NCBI RefSeq assembly: GCF_040712315.1
Contig: NC_134016.1
Coordinates: forward strand, 8,655,282 to 8,719,281
DNA: 64,000 bases
Direction: 5' to 3'
DNA from: Castanea sativa
Lineage: Eukaryota; Streptophyta; Magnoliopsida; Fagales; Fagaceae
Part shown: piece by piece, positions 51,893-64,000 of the stretch
Layout of the letters: each line of letters starts with the position of its first letter
Numbering within the stretch: the stretch's first letter is position 1
The notes under the pieces: model-generated
What the model was told of the DNA's origin: nothing
The model's input: the letters and a program-made list of their open reading frames with translations, nothing else
The model's database searches: none
Position numbers and translations under genes: made by a program

Positions 51893-52560
51893 ATGGCATA
51901 TTTTAGCCCACTTGTTGATATTCTTAATAAAAACAAACTGATTAGATCCAACTATGTTGACTAGAAAAGAAATTTGGACAATGTTCTTACTGTTGAAGAG
52001 CACAGATATGTGCTTAGTCAACCTTGTCCTAACTTTCTATCATTAGATGCTCCTCTTAAGGGAAAACGGCGATATAATCGTTGGCAGAAATCTAATGAGA
52101 TGATCAAGTGCTATATCTTAGCCTCTATTTCAAATGTTCTACAGTATCAAATGTGGGATGTAGAACTAGCTTCAGACATAAGGTTAAGTCTGAAGGAGAT
52201 TTTTGGTGAGTAAGGCCGTTCTGCAAGGCAAGAAGCTATAAGGCGAATTTATAATATCAAAATGACCGAAGGTACTTCAGTAAAGGAGTATTGTCTTAGG
52301 ATGATCTCTCATCAAAATACATTGGAGGTTTTAGATGTCGATATTGATGGAGAATCTCAAGCGGATGTGATAGTCTAGTCACTACCAGAATCATTCAAGG
52401 AATTCAGACTTAATTATAACATGAACAAAAAGATTTATAAATTATCTAAATTAATGAATGAATTGGTGGCGGCGGAAGGCATTCTCGGTACATTCAGTGT
52501 TGATGCTAATATGGTTGAAACTTCTACTTCTCAACCTAAGTTCTCACATGGTAAATTTTT
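51893..52560 (+). pseudogene. Copia gag fragment with three nonsense codons
   Basis: From an ATG at 51893 one frame reads through typical plant Copia gag text: VDILNKNKL, NVLTVEEHRYVL, RRYNRWQKSNEMIKCYILAS, QEAIRRIYNIKMTEGTSV, and NELVAAEGILG. In-frame stops are at 51962-51964 (TAG), 52211-52213 (TAA) and about 52376 (TAG). Each fits a single C-to-T or G-to-A change from the residue usual at that place. The frame ends near 52560; the zinc knuckle, protease, integrase and reverse transcriptase are missing, so the element is 3'-truncated and dead. Confidence 0.82.
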
Positions 52561-52574
52561 TGTTATATAAAATT

Positions 52575-53280
52575 TATTACATTGTATTTTCATACATATC
52601 TCACTATATATAATGCCCAACCACAAAATATATTTAATTTGTTAGTTGTTACACCACAAAAAAACTTCTAATATAAAACATAATTTCAAATAACATATAT
52701 TGACTTTTAAAAATATACAATGTAAAATTTTATTTTCAATAATTATCTAATAAAACATATTTATATCAATTTTTTCCACGCATCTCACAAGTCTGCGACT
52801 AATTCATATATAAAACTTCATTTCTTTGGTAATACTTAACGCAGTTGTTATTGCTTTATTTACCTCTTTTCTAACAAGGTAGATCTTAATTCCTTTATCT
52901 TTTGTTGATTTGAATTTTGGTTAATTAATGTTTTGATGAAATATTTGCGTGCTTCTTGCCTGCAGAATCTTAGAGATAAGTTAGAGATCTACTGTGATGA
53001 GAAGCTCAAGGTCTTGTTTGATGGCAAAAGGATAAAGTTGGGTTCTTGAAAATTGGGAAACTGCAAACTTTGTTAAGACAAGTAATTGCAATCTCAAATG
53101 TTTGGTTTAGGATCAATGGCCCACCCTTATACAAATCAAATTTCTTTTGACATTTCTCCTTTGTCATTGTAGATGTTATTGCGTTACTCAACTTTTGTTT
53201 GAGCGAACCCTCTGGGTTGGATTTGCAACTTAAAAAAGTTTGTAGCTGTACATGTTGAAAAAGCATTTAGAAAAATATAT
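52575..53280. other. A/T-rich segment with possible captured exon
   Basis: Behind a good acceptor-like CTTGCCTGCAG, 52966-53049 is open for 27 residues (NLRDKLEIYCDEKLKVLFDG then KRIKLGS) and a stop. A second acceptor-like CATTGTAG is at about 53162-53169. I do not recognise the protein. Confidence 0.3.
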
Positions 53281-53620
53281 TAGAAAATGTTGTGAAAATC
53301 ATCAGGTTATTAAATTTTGATAAATGTGAAAGAGTGCATCCAAATTTTTTTTTTAAAGAAAAAAACTTATTTCAACGTTTACAAACTATTGAAACTAATC
53401 TCAATATATCATTTATCAATGGTTGAATGCATGTGAATAAAAGTAATAAGCAATATTACTTCGACGTTTATTAATCGTCGATAAATGTAACATTTTTTTC
53501 AACAGTTGCATAGGCCGTAGAAAAGTATTCTCGACATAGCTTTTAGTGACAAATCTCGACAGACATTTTAACTGTAAATACTTTTTTCAATCGTTGAAAA
53601 TTACCAAATTTCTTGCAGTG

Positions 53621-54590
53621 AGTCTAGAACTAGAACGTAAGAAACTTGACATTGAATTGAAAGGCTATTCTATCAAATATGTTGAGAATGAATGGAATGG
53701 GGCTTTATGTTAGCTTTCCATTCTATATATTTAGCTAGTGAGATAAATCCCAATCCCACTTGAATTGTATAATGAAAAAAAAATTGATACATGATAAGTT
53801 GTAATTAGTGAAATATAAAGTAATACATAAAAAGTGATACGTATTCGTATAATGGTTTTGCTATGTTTCCTTTCCTAATTGAGATAGAATTAGAGTCCTG
53901 AAAGAAAATTAATTTTTATTATTCTAAAAATAGACATACAGTAAAGATTAATTTCTATTAAGAAAAAAAAAAAAAAAAAAACAGAGAAAGAGAGACATTA
54001 GTTGAATCTAAACTTTGGTTGGCCTCTCAAAAAAAAAAATTTGAATTGGGTTCCGATTGGTTGAAGATTGGTGAGGACACTTTCGGCATAACAACAAAAG
54101 GCCCATAGTTTGCTTATGTGGTCCATAAAATTCAGCCCAAGACGCCAGTAATGCAGCTCACCCAAACCGCAAAGCTCACTATTCAAGTCAATAGCTTATA
54201 CAAATAAATAAATAAATCAACAGCCTATAAATTTGGGCCTGAGAATCAATTTAAACTAGGCCCACGAAGTCAACCCAAAAGGGCCAATAACAAGGCCACG
54301 AAACCAGCGCCAATGCCCATTAACATTGGCAGTAGAAGTAAGCTCCAGTTTATTTAACTAGTAAAATCACTTATTTAAATAAAATATTTGTATTTCGATA
54401 TTTACCTATACCAAAAACTAATTAATGTCTTGTCTAATAATAAAGAGTTCTCGTCAGAATTGAATTGAATATTAAAATTTTCTAAAAAAATAAATAAGAA
54501 AACATTGGCAGCAAAATCTCAAATGCCAAAATAAATGAAGTTGGCCAATCATGGCACACAAAAATCAGCAACAATAATAAGTTAGGTCAA
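53621..54590. other. Continuation of unit III behind the CACTA-like element
   Basis: 53624-53770 continues the upstream flank of the MADS-like copy (compare 12815-13035: CTAGAACTAGAAC, TATCAAATA, TCCCAATCCCACTTGAA). About 54290-54590 resembles the end of unit I at 18260-18560 (CCAATGCCCAT...CATTGGCA, AATCAGCAACAAT). No gene. Confidence 0.55.
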
Positions 54591-54596
54591 GACTTA

Positions 54597-54827
54597 GTGT
54601 GCATTTGGGACAAATTGAAAATTTTAGCTTATTTGCAATTTCAACTTATTTTTGCTACTAATCTAGGGTCTCATTGCAATTTTTTGTACTATTCATATGT
54701 TCCATTACACTTTTTAGTACTATTCATGAATCTCACTGAACTATTTAACTAACTTTTACCTTTATTTAAAATACTTTCAACAAAAAGTTTTCAATTTCAA
54801 CTAAATAAGCTGTTCACAAACGGACAT
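54597..54827. mobile_element. Harbinger/Tourist-like MITE, 231 bp
   Basis: The ends GTGTGCATTTGGGAC and, reverse-complemented, ATGTCCGTTTGTGAAC lie between TTA trinucleotides (54594-54596 and 54828-54830). TTA duplications are typical of PIF/Harbinger elements. Confidence 0.6.
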
Positions 54828-54981
54828 TTAATTAGAGTACTATTTCTTCCTCTCACTACATGGACCAAACCCACACAAAGGAAGAATATAAGGAGTGGTG
54901 GGTTGGAGTTATAAGCTCAATCTATGGGAGTCAAATTTTATAAGCTCTAGGCAAGAAACTACAACACACAAATACATTTTA

Positions 54982-55581
54982 GGGTCTATTTGGTGAAGGG
55001 ATGAAAAAGTGGGAAAATATAAAATAGAGAATTTCTTCATGGTGTTTGGTTTGGGAGGTAGAAAATTAGAGGAATAGAAAACTCTTTTATTTCGTTAAAA
55101 AGAAAAATAAGATGATGAATAATGTAGTTTGTATAAATTTACTTTCATGCCTTTATTAGATTTTTTTTTTAAGTTACACATTATATATATATATATATAC
55201 ACACACACACATAGATACATTAATTGTGTATGGATAAATATTTCATTTTTTACAATCATCCAAAACATATGAAAATATGCTTCCAAAAATAAAATTTGAA
55301 GAGGAAAATAAAAGGATAAGCAGTTTGGCAAAACCAAAAAGAAGAGAAGAACATTAGAAGGGGATTATTTTTGTCCACAACGCAACCCAAATTTTATTCC
55401 CCAATTTTCTTTTGTATTTTCTCTCCAAATTAGAGAGATTGGTTTTTGGCGGGCCTTGTGAGAAAATACCTGAGCCCAAACAAAATCTCTCCAATTTTCC
55501 GTCCTAACCAAACAACCAAAAAACTCATTTTCTCTCCCCCATTTTTTATCTTCAATGATTTCGCTCCAACCAAACAAATTC
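54982..55581. mobile_element. Harbinger-like MITE, 600 bp
   Basis: The ends GGGTCTATTTGGTGAAGG and, reverse-complemented, GAATTTGTTTGGTTGGAG are flanked by TTA (54979-54981 and 55582-55584). Terminal wording is shared with the element behind thaumatin-like gene 1 (4639-5364). AT/AC microsatellite inside (about 55183-55211). Confidence 0.6.
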
Positions 55582-55584
55582 TTA

Positions 55585-56898
55585 AACACTCATGCATCCT
55601 AAAACCCTAAGCTACATTCAACAGATATACAAAGCATGTTTATGAGTTCTTAACTATATAGTTTTTCAATATATATATGGGAATGTCCATGTATCTTTCA
55701 ACTTTTTATAGATTAACCACATGGGGTTTCTCCAAAAAAAAAAAAAAAAACCACAAGGGGGGTTTTGTGTACCTTTCTCATAATTTTATGGTTCGATTCT
55801 TATAGAGTGCTCTATCCCTAGAAGAGCATACCGTTCTTATTATTGGACTTGTTCCCACTTTATATTATTATCACTTTATAAAAATAAATTCTATTTTATC
55901 TCATTTATTAGAATTATTTGAATTTAAAAATAAATTTTATTTATATTATCAATTATTTTTAAGATTAAAGTTATACTACCACTTAATAATATTAAGCTTG
56001 CTTTGTTGAAAGCACAAAGAGTCTTAAGTAAAAGACTAAGACTAAATTACAAAGTAAATTATTAAAGTTTGTGGTAATTTTAATTTTATTTCTTAAATTT
56101 TTTAAAAATTGAATCCACTCCCCTATTATTAGGTATTGTTTGGATTCGTTCTCTTTCGTTAATACATCATGCTCGTGTTAGATAAATCAAAATAACCATA
56201 TACATAAAGAGTGCAAAATCAAAGTAATCCTAAACACAAGTGGTATAAAACTATAACATATATACAAACATAAAGGGTGTCATTTGGATGCTCTACAAAC
56301 ACCGTGACACAAAAGCATTGACGGAAGCAGCAAATCTAATCTAAATAATATATAATGAAGATATCCAAAACTTTAGAAGTGTGAGTTACATTAAGACTAC
56401 AACCAATTTTACACCCCTTTTTACAACAATTTCATGTGGCATACTTTTGCCACAAATATTTACATGACCAACTTATGAGTATTAAAAAAAGTAAAAAGTC
56501 CATGTAAAAAAGACTGATAACTAGTTACAATCTACCCATAGAATAATTATGTGATAAAAGTTGTGGTTTTAAAAGAAATATGTTAGAACTATAATTTTTA
56601 CTACAACTCACTCCCGTGAAAAGTTGCGAACGATGAAATCGACAAGGATCCAATGCTTACTGCTCTTAGCATAATCGAGTTGCGACAAAAGTTGATTTTT
56701 ATTTGGGTTAAAAAAAATAAAATAAAACACCAAACAAAAAACAAGAGCTTAACCGCATACAAGTACAACTCTTACAAAAACGGGCAAACCACCAAACCCA
56801 ATCAAATCTCATCCGCCCCTCTTTTTACTCTCATCCACTTCTCTTTTTTCTCTCTTGACCTTACCCCAAAATCAAATCTCGCTCTCTCTCTCCAAACC

Positions 56899-56902
<4 letters not shown>
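55585..56902 (+). promoter_or_regulatory. Spacer and probable promoter/5' UTR of FPA
   Basis: No other gene is visible. The last 150 bp are C/T-rich (CTCATCCACTTCTCTTTTTTC), as is common in plant 5' UTRs. No convincing TATA box was identified; the transcription start cannot be placed. Confidence 0.4.

Positions 56903-56937
<35 letters not shown>
56903..56937. repeat. AC microsatellite in the FPA 5' leader
   Basis: About 17 AC/CA dinucleotides, 38 bp before the FPA start codon, so probably transcribed. Confidence 0.9.
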
Positions 56938-56939
<2 letters not shown>

Positions 56940-56974
56940 TCTGGTGAAACCCTAATTCCCAATTCGATCTGCAA

Positions 56975-59900
56975 ATGCCGCCACCGAACAACAAATCGAT
57001 GATGATGAACACGAGGCCAGGAAGAATCGGCGGCGACTCCGACGAATCGGAGACGCCGTCGAACAATCTCTGGGTCGGTAACCTAGCCAGCGACGTTGCG
57101 GACTCAGATCTCATGGATCTCTTCGCCCAGTATGGTGCGCTCGATAGCGTCACCTCCTACTCTTCTCGCAGCTACGCTTTCGTCTTCTTCAAGCGAATCG
57201 AAGACGCTAAGGCCGCCAAGGATACCTTACAAGGCGCCGATCTCCATGGCCACCCTATCAAGATCGAGTTCGCTCGTCCGGTTTGTTCTCATCAATTTGT
57301 TCTTCTCCTGTGTATATATATAAATACGATTCGTTTCGTGACTTTGAAGTTTTGTGCAGTTTTTTATGCGTTTCAGCAACTTTTGAGTTTCAACCTTTTC
57401 ATAATGATTCCTTATCAAATCAGATCCCTAGAAGAATGATTTTTTTTTTTTGATTCTCGGGATTAGGAATTAGGTTCAATTCGATTCTGCGTGCAATTGT
57501 CACTCAGATTTGGAGATCAATGTGATCTAGAATTTAATTTGGGTTTAGACAAAGGGATAATGAAGTAAAAGCAAACAAACCCTTGATGATGATTACTTAT
57601 CAAATCAGATCATTAAAAGAATAATTTTAATTTTAATTTTAAATTTTGGGATTAGGAAGTAGGTTCAATTTGGTTTTGTGTGAAATTGTCACTAAGATTA
57701 TAATTTAAAATTGGGTTCTAACTAAGGGATAATTTTTGGGATTAGGAAATAGGTTCAATTTGGTTTTGTGAGCAATTGTCAATAAGATTTAAAGATCAAT
57801 GGGATCAAATTTTAAAATTGGGTTTTAACAAAGGGATAATGAAGTAAAGGGAAGTTCATGCCATTTTGTAGTAAAAAACAAATCATAATTAGTTTACGGC
57901 TTATACAAACTTCAGTATTACCGTCTCAACCCAATGTTGATTTCTAAGATCCAATGGGATCAGATTATGCAGTTAACCATGATGAAGAATTTGCGTTTTT
58001 TTTTTTTTGGGGGTGTGTTTGATTATTGTGAATGGGGTAATTAGGTTTAATTCTATTGTAGGCCGTGCACAACATAACGTCAAGAGCAATGCTTCGGACA
58101 AGTAATAATGCTTTATTGAAAAATAAAAGAAAACTTTCCCAAGGTACACAGGCAGTGTACTCTGTATACAACAAAACATCCACAAAGGTTACATAAATAA
58201 AAAATTCTTCTCTCAAATGTAGTTTTCATTGTAGGGTACTTGCCCATGAAGTTTATAGCAGTAGGTTTGGCAAACCCTAGTAACAGCATACAAACCCTGT
58301 CAATGGGGATGCTAAAATTACATTTTTAATTTTACAAAAATTTTACCACTTCAAGGCACTCGGTCGCAAAATGTGAATGCTTTGTAGCAAAAGTACCTAA
58401 TCACCTTCGAACACGTCAACATTAAACAGATTTTCACATATAGTATCTCTCCACAAATTTGAATATAATGAGGTGGTTTCGTAGATATATAAACAAATTT
58501 AATGAAAGCAATAGAACGACACTTTGCTCTAATTATGCAAATTTGAGGACCGAGAGTTGGAGCAGCACCTTAAGTGAGGATGTGAGGATCAAATTGATGC
58601 AAAGCATTCTCTTGATAAAAAGCACCAAATAGATGAACTCAAGTTGCATGTGTGTTCTACTGATCAATTCCACTAGGGATCAGAAATTGAGCTTGAGGTT
58701 TACTGTAAATTCGTTTTCAATTGTCATTTCTCAGATGATGAAAAATGTTACATTGATTTCAAATTTCAAATAATTAAATATAGATTATTATTGTGAATTC
58801 TGATTATGGTAACTTTGCTAGAACCTTGGGCTTCATATCAAGTTAGGAGCTGGTTAGTTTTCATATATAAGAGGCACCACAATGCAAAAAACAGCCTTAA
58901 AATTTTGCCAAACACTATAATATGTGCTATGCATATAAATTATTTTTCAATTCTGACAAAATGTGATCTCATTACACAAGCATTTTGATACCTAACAATG
59001 ACTTTGAGAAGAGCCAAGAATTTGAGAGAGATCTGGATTTTAATTTTTAAAATTTCTGGCATTGAGTGTACTTGATTCTTGCTGTAAGGGTGCTCATGGA
59101 TAAAATATCCTTTCTACATAGGTTATCCTTCTAAATCTTATCTCAGCTTAAAAGAATGGCTGCAAGAGCTGTATGTGTGCAGTACTTCAATCTTGTAAGA
59201 GATTTTTAATGCCTATAAACAAGGCTGATAGGGAGTAGTTTTGACAAACCTTTCTCTTCAGAGAGTCTCCAATAGAGCTGCATCCTTCCTACTCAGACCT
59301 GATAATGCTTACTTCAAATTTATATTTTATGGGTGATAACCAGCTTTGTTGGATATAAGAATTCTTCAAATTAACATCAATGACATCATCAGCCTGTGCA
59401 TTTTTTTTTTTTTAATACTTTTACAGTAGAAGCCACCAATTCTTTGCCAATCTTTGGATCAATATTGCTCTAGCATTTCAACAAGTGAAGTCACCAACAC
59501 TAATCACTCACCTTCTGATTTGACCTTTCTTGAAAATACCATCTAAGGGCCTGATGTATTCATATTAAAAATTATTTACAAAGTTTGCTTTATAAACTTT
59601 AGAGAATGAAGAGGGATTGTTGAAAAAGATATCCTTGATCTAAGATTCCTTTCTGGCATGAAGGGATTTGAAATCCCTACATGCTTCTTGCACTTGATCA
59701 TGTAATCAACAATACAAATATGATCATTTGATTGTGTTATGTAATGGGTTGGAAAAAATTCCTCCCAACTCTTATATAAAAGTACTATCATACCTATCAA
59801 AATAAAAAAGATTCCTCCCAATTTGTTTGGAGAAAAACTGTCCTTAATATATGTGTGAATGATATCTGACTGCTATATGCATGGCATTGATGTTTTATCT

Positions 59901-62900
59901 GAAGACTAATGTTTTATTATAATTGTAAAGATAAATACATCTGCTTCTACAGGCTAATAAAGAACTTCATTGGTTGTTCATGGATTAGTAGTACCAGCAA
60001 TTTCAAGATAGTAATATGGTTTTTCTTTTTTCCTTTGACATCAAATTGGTCTTTTGAACCCAAATATAGTACTTCGTCTTTTTAGTATTTTTTTTTTTCT
60101 ATTGAACTATCTAATGATGCAATTTTGAGATGCTTATAAATATTAAAAAATCCCACTTTTCAGGCAAAACCTTCTAAGCATCTATGGGTGGGTGGAATTA
60201 GCCCAGTAGTTTCCAAGGAAGAATTGGAAGAAGAATTTCTTAAGTTTGGTAAAGTTGAGGATTTTAAGTTCCTTAGAGACCGCAATACTGCATTTGTTGA
60301 ATACCTTAGATTGGAAGATGCTTCCCAAGCCATGAGAAACATGAATGGTAAGCGCATTGGTGGTGAGCAGATACGTGTGGATTTCCTCCGGTCGCAGCCC
60401 ACGAGAAGAGTAAGTCTCTTGTACAGAACTTTAGTTTTCTTTTTATGAGATGTTGTAACTGTTATTCAGAACTTTCTTTTCACTTCAATCTGCAATGAGC
60501 TTTATATGTCTGTGTTCATATCAACAGGAGCAGTGGCCTGACTCCAGAGATGGGGACTTTCAGGGCAGAAGCATGGGACCTGCTGATTCCCATTTAGGTC
60601 ATAAGAGACAACTGGTGAGTCTCAGCCTGATAACTCTGTTTTACTAGATAAGGCAAAACTTTCTGTTCACAGCATGTCTCTGGTGCTATGTGTCTCAGAG
60701 GAATTGTGTAGACTGGTTGCATCAAATTATTTCTATCCTACAATGGACCAAATCACTGATTTGGTTGGATCTGGCACTATTTTTTTTTTTATTGTTGATC
60801 TGCTTATAGAATCTTACATGAAGTATTCGCCTATTGCTTCCTTTTATAGGGTTATGTTGCTTTAAATTTCTTTTATCTTGTTACAGCATCTTCAGTCCTC
60901 TGTGGGGCGAAAAGGAGATGGTCAACCCAGTAATGTTTTGTGGGTAGGTTACCCTCCTTCTGTTCAGATTGACGAACAAATGCTCCATAATGCCATGATC
61001 TTATTTGGTGAAATCGAGAGAATTAAGAGTTTTCCTTCAAGACACTACTCCTTTGTAGAATTTAGGAGTGTGGATGAAGCTCGCCGAGCTAAGGAGGGTT
61101 TGCAGGGCCGGCTTTTTAACGATCCTAGAATAAGCATTATGTTTTCAAGTAGTGAGCTGGCACCTGGCAAAGAGTACTCTAATTTTTATGCTGGAACTAA
61201 AGGGCCAAGGCCAGAGTTTTTTAATGAACATCCTTTTCGACCTGTACAGATGGATGTGTTTGGTCATAATCATCCTATGGTCCCAAATAATTTCCCTGGA
61301 CCGTTACCATCTATTCCAATGAGGCCTTTTGGTCGTCAAGGTAGTCTTGAACCTCTGCTTCCAGGCCCAGAATTTGATGATTTGACCACACATCATAATT
61401 TTCAGGATGGTAACTTGAAAAATATGATGGGTCCAAACTGGAAAAGGCCATCTCCTGCACCTGGAATGCTCCCTTCTCCTGCACAAGGTATCAGACCACC
61501 CCCAAGATCCACATCTGGTTCTTGGGACGTACTTGACATGAATCAGTTTCAAAGGGGTTCTAAAAGGTCGAGGATAGATGATGCTTTGTCCATTGAAGAT
61601 GCACCTTTTCCTTTGAGAAAGATTGATGACCGGGGCTTGGGATTGGATCAATCATATGGGCTTGGTCCAGTGACTGATGGAGGTGGTGGACCTTTTGCAA
61701 ATGTTCAAGGGAAGAGTAGCCTTAGTCCTGTGGGTGCAAGGGTCATGGCTGGTGGACCTGGTCAGGGTCAAGTTGATAATGATTACATATGGCGTGGCAT
61801 TATTGCTAAGGGGGGCACTCCTGTTTGTCAAGCTCGTTGCATCCCTTTAGGAAAAGGAATTGAGAGTGAGCTGTGAGTATAATTTTCTCTTCTTATTTTC
61901 TGTCTTTCGTATCATTTTCTTTTTGCTGCTGTTTAGGGTGCTTTACTAATTTCTATTTGTTATATGTCCCAAGCAAGCATTTTTTTAGGTATTTGATAAT
62001 ACACATCATTTTATTGCCAAAGATATTTATTTTTGATAAATTCCAAATATATTTATGAATTGGAGACAGTTCATCTAAATTAATTATGTTTTGTTTTGGT
62101 ATTATTTCATTGAATAGAACTTTTCTGAAGTATGTAACAAGTTGTAGCATTGTATTTTTCTTGACTTCATGGACCTCATTTGTGATTTGACTGAAACTTC
62201 TAGATGAAATTGGTAATCAATATTTGTCTAAAAAAAGCAAGTGAAATGAAAAATATGTGTAAGCAATCAAGAGAGTACATATATTTGTAATGCACACTGA
62301 GTTTTTTCGTGTTCAATCTACAGAAAAAAGTTTCTTAGTTTTCAAGTTGTTCATAAGTCGTTTGGATGTTAATACTATGCTTTTTTTAACCTGCTCGCAA
62401 CTTTTCCCCCTACTTGAGAACTTGTGAGTTTAACAAAGGTTTCTTTTTCACTTGGTGCAAACTGCTATTTGCCATTGTAATTTTGTATGTCTGATTTGCT
62501 TATTTGTCTTCTCAGTCTCACCTATGTGGAAAATTTCTGTTTTGCAGTCCTGAAGTTGTTAATTGCTCGGCCAGAACAGGATTGGATATGCTCACAAAAC
62601 ACTATGCTGATGCCATTGGGTTTGATATTGTTTTCTTCTTGCCCGACAGTGAAGATGATTTTGCTTCCTACACTGAATTCCTTCGCTACTTAGGTGCCAA
62701 AAACCGTGCTGGTGTTGCCAAGTTTGATGATGGGACCACCTTATTTTTAGTTCCTCCGTCAGACTTCTTAACTAATGTCTTGAAAGTTGCTGGCCCTGAA
62801 CGTCTATATGGCGTGGTTCTCAAGTTTCCACAACAAGTTTCTAGCGGTACATCCATTCCACAACAATCACATCTTCCCATCCCTTCTTCTCAATATATGG

Positions 62901-63886
62901 ATAGACAGCAGATTCCTCCTCGCACTGAGTATGGTGTAATCTCATCAAAGGAGGAACAAGCTTTGCCAATGGATTATGACAGGGTTTTGCATGAGGATGC
63001 AAAGCTTCCTCCAAAATCACAATTTCCAATTGCTAGTGAGTCCCCAGCAATGCAGCCAGTACCCCAAGACTATGCTTCTACTAATGCACTATCAGCGTCC
63101 CAAGCTGGAGTGACATTAACGCCTGAGCTTATTGCCACTCTGGCATCTTTGCTGCCTGCAAATGCACAGTCTTCTGGTTTAGAAAGTGCAAAGCCTGCAT
63201 TGGGCTCATCATCTGTCAGGCCTTCAATTCCGCCTCAAGTTGGACCCAATAAAGGGACCCCATCTCAAGACTGGAAACAAGATAATCAAGCTTCTGACCA
63301 TATGGGTCATCCATTGCAACAGTTGGGGAATCAGTTTAATCCCCATGTACAAAACCTTTCCCAATACCAGCCTTACCCATCTGTCTCAAGCACACCTACC
63401 CATTCGGCCTCATTGTTACACGGCAATGCCCAAATCCATGACTCTTCTATAAGCCTACCAACGCAGGCTGCAATTTTGTCTCGGCCTTTGAACCAAAGTG
63501 GACAGCTTGCTGCTTCTCCTCATGTGAGCCAGCAATATCAGCATGAAATTCCCCCCAGTAGTCAAAGAGGCTATGGGATGGTTAATGGGATGGAGGCTTC
63601 TGGATTATACAGCTCACAAGCTTTCCAGCCAGCCAACAGTCCTTTAACCTCATCTAATCAGGCCCATGGTTCTCTTCATTCCCAGCCACCAAGCTCGGAG
63701 ATCCCCAATCAGATGCAGCAGCTTCAATCTGCACTCTTTGGCGCGGGCCAGGGCACACCAGAAGTTGAGGTTGATAAGAACCAGCGGTACCAATCGACTC
63801 TACAATTTGCTGCTAACCTCCTCCTCCAGATACAGCAGCAGCAGACAACCAATCAGTCAGGACGAGGACCTGGAAATCAACAATGA
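56975..63886 (+). CDS. FPA: FPA-like flowering-time and poly(A)-site regulator (RRM/SPOC protein)
   Basis: Five exons, 56975-57280, 60164-60409, 60528-60614, 60887-61872 and 62548-63886, all with GT-AG introns, give about 987 residues, close to the length of known FPA proteins. Three RRM domains: about 28-102 ([14 protein letters not shown]), 107-181 ([14 protein letters not shown]) and 228-305 ([14 protein letters not shown]). A SPOC domain follows at about 512-636 (WRGIIAKGG ... [11 protein letters not shown] ... [20 protein letters not shown]), then a long Pro/Gln/Ser-rich tail ending in a Gln-rich stretch. In Arabidopsis, FPA binds nascent RNA in the nucleus, promotes use of proximal poly(A) sites, represses FLC through antisense processing, and limits its own mRNA by poly(A) choice in intron 1. 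That intron is 2883 bp here. No frame damage is visible; the gene is complete in the window. Confidence 0.95.
57450..57860. repeat. Imperfect tandem repeats early in FPA intron 1
   Basis: Three diverged copies of GGGATTAGGAATTAGGTTCAA..GCAATTGTCAC..AGATT start at about 57458, 57648 and 57738, with AAAGGGATAATGAAGTAAA following the first and third. Non-coding and within 600 bp of the first 5' splice site. Confidence 0.65.
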
Positions 63887-64000
63887 GGTAATTCCTCCTC
63901 CATGAGTAATATTATTCATTGATGGAATCCCTTTTTTGAGAAAATATCTCTACTTAAGTATGGAAGTGGGTTGTTAGCTAACTTAAGTAGTTTGCATATG

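Noticed and set aside
63186..63452. Alternative plus-strand frame of 88 codons
   Set aside because: Out-of-frame shadow of the last FPA exon.

Overview
The window is nuclear DNA from a woody eudicot. The evidence is GT-AG introns, A/T-rich introns and spacers, long CT/AT/TTA microsatellites, and dense nested plant transposons (hAT, Mutator-like, CACTA, Copia, Gypsy-like LTRs, LINE). A Fagales-type tree such as oak or chestnut would fit, but that is a guess from overall character and not shown by the sequence. There are no prokaryotic features.

Layout. (1) 1.6-54.6 kb is a tandem array of an ancestral unit: a thaumatin-like (PR-5) gene followed by a type I MADS-like gene. Unit I (about 1.6-18.6 kb) holds intact thaumatin-like gene 1 (3443-4638, +) and the only open MADS-like frame (12016-12795, -). 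Unit II (about 19.0-23.8 kb) holds intact thaumatin-like gene 2 (19877-20889, +) and breaks off inside a minisatellite. Unit III (23.8-54.6 kb) keeps only the last 20 codons of a third thaumatin-like gene, then a wrecked MADS-like copy. Its size comes from insertions: a 3.9-kb hAT with an 8-bp target duplication, a 668-bp solo LTR, a Copia solo LTR that was itself split, several MITEs, a CACTACAAG-type insertion, and a 13.2-kb CACTA-like element (40417-53620, target duplication AGT). That element contains a nested Copia element, two solo LTRs, a LINE remnant and a captured exon of ribosomal protein L34. Because the units are copies of each other, several insertions can be compared with their empty sites in a sister unit.

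(2) 54.6-56.9 kb is spacer with two Harbinger-like MITEs. (3) 56975-63886 (+) is a complete five-exon gene for FPA, the RRM/SPOC protein that controls poly(A) site choice and flowering time. It has a 2.9-kb first intron.

Functionally the window has three genes that look intact: two secreted thaumatin-like proteins that differ at about 16 of 242 residues, and FPA. There is also one open but atypical MADS-like gene of uncertain status. The two thaumatin-like genes have diverged most in regulatory DNA. Gene 1 has gained a MITE next to its TATA box, a Mutator-like MITE further upstream, a CT array of about 100 bp in its intron and a MITE directly behind its stop codon. Gene 2 has none of these. 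I found no undescribed molecular system. The most unusual material is the captured L34 exon, the headless MADS-like gene and the layered insertion history.
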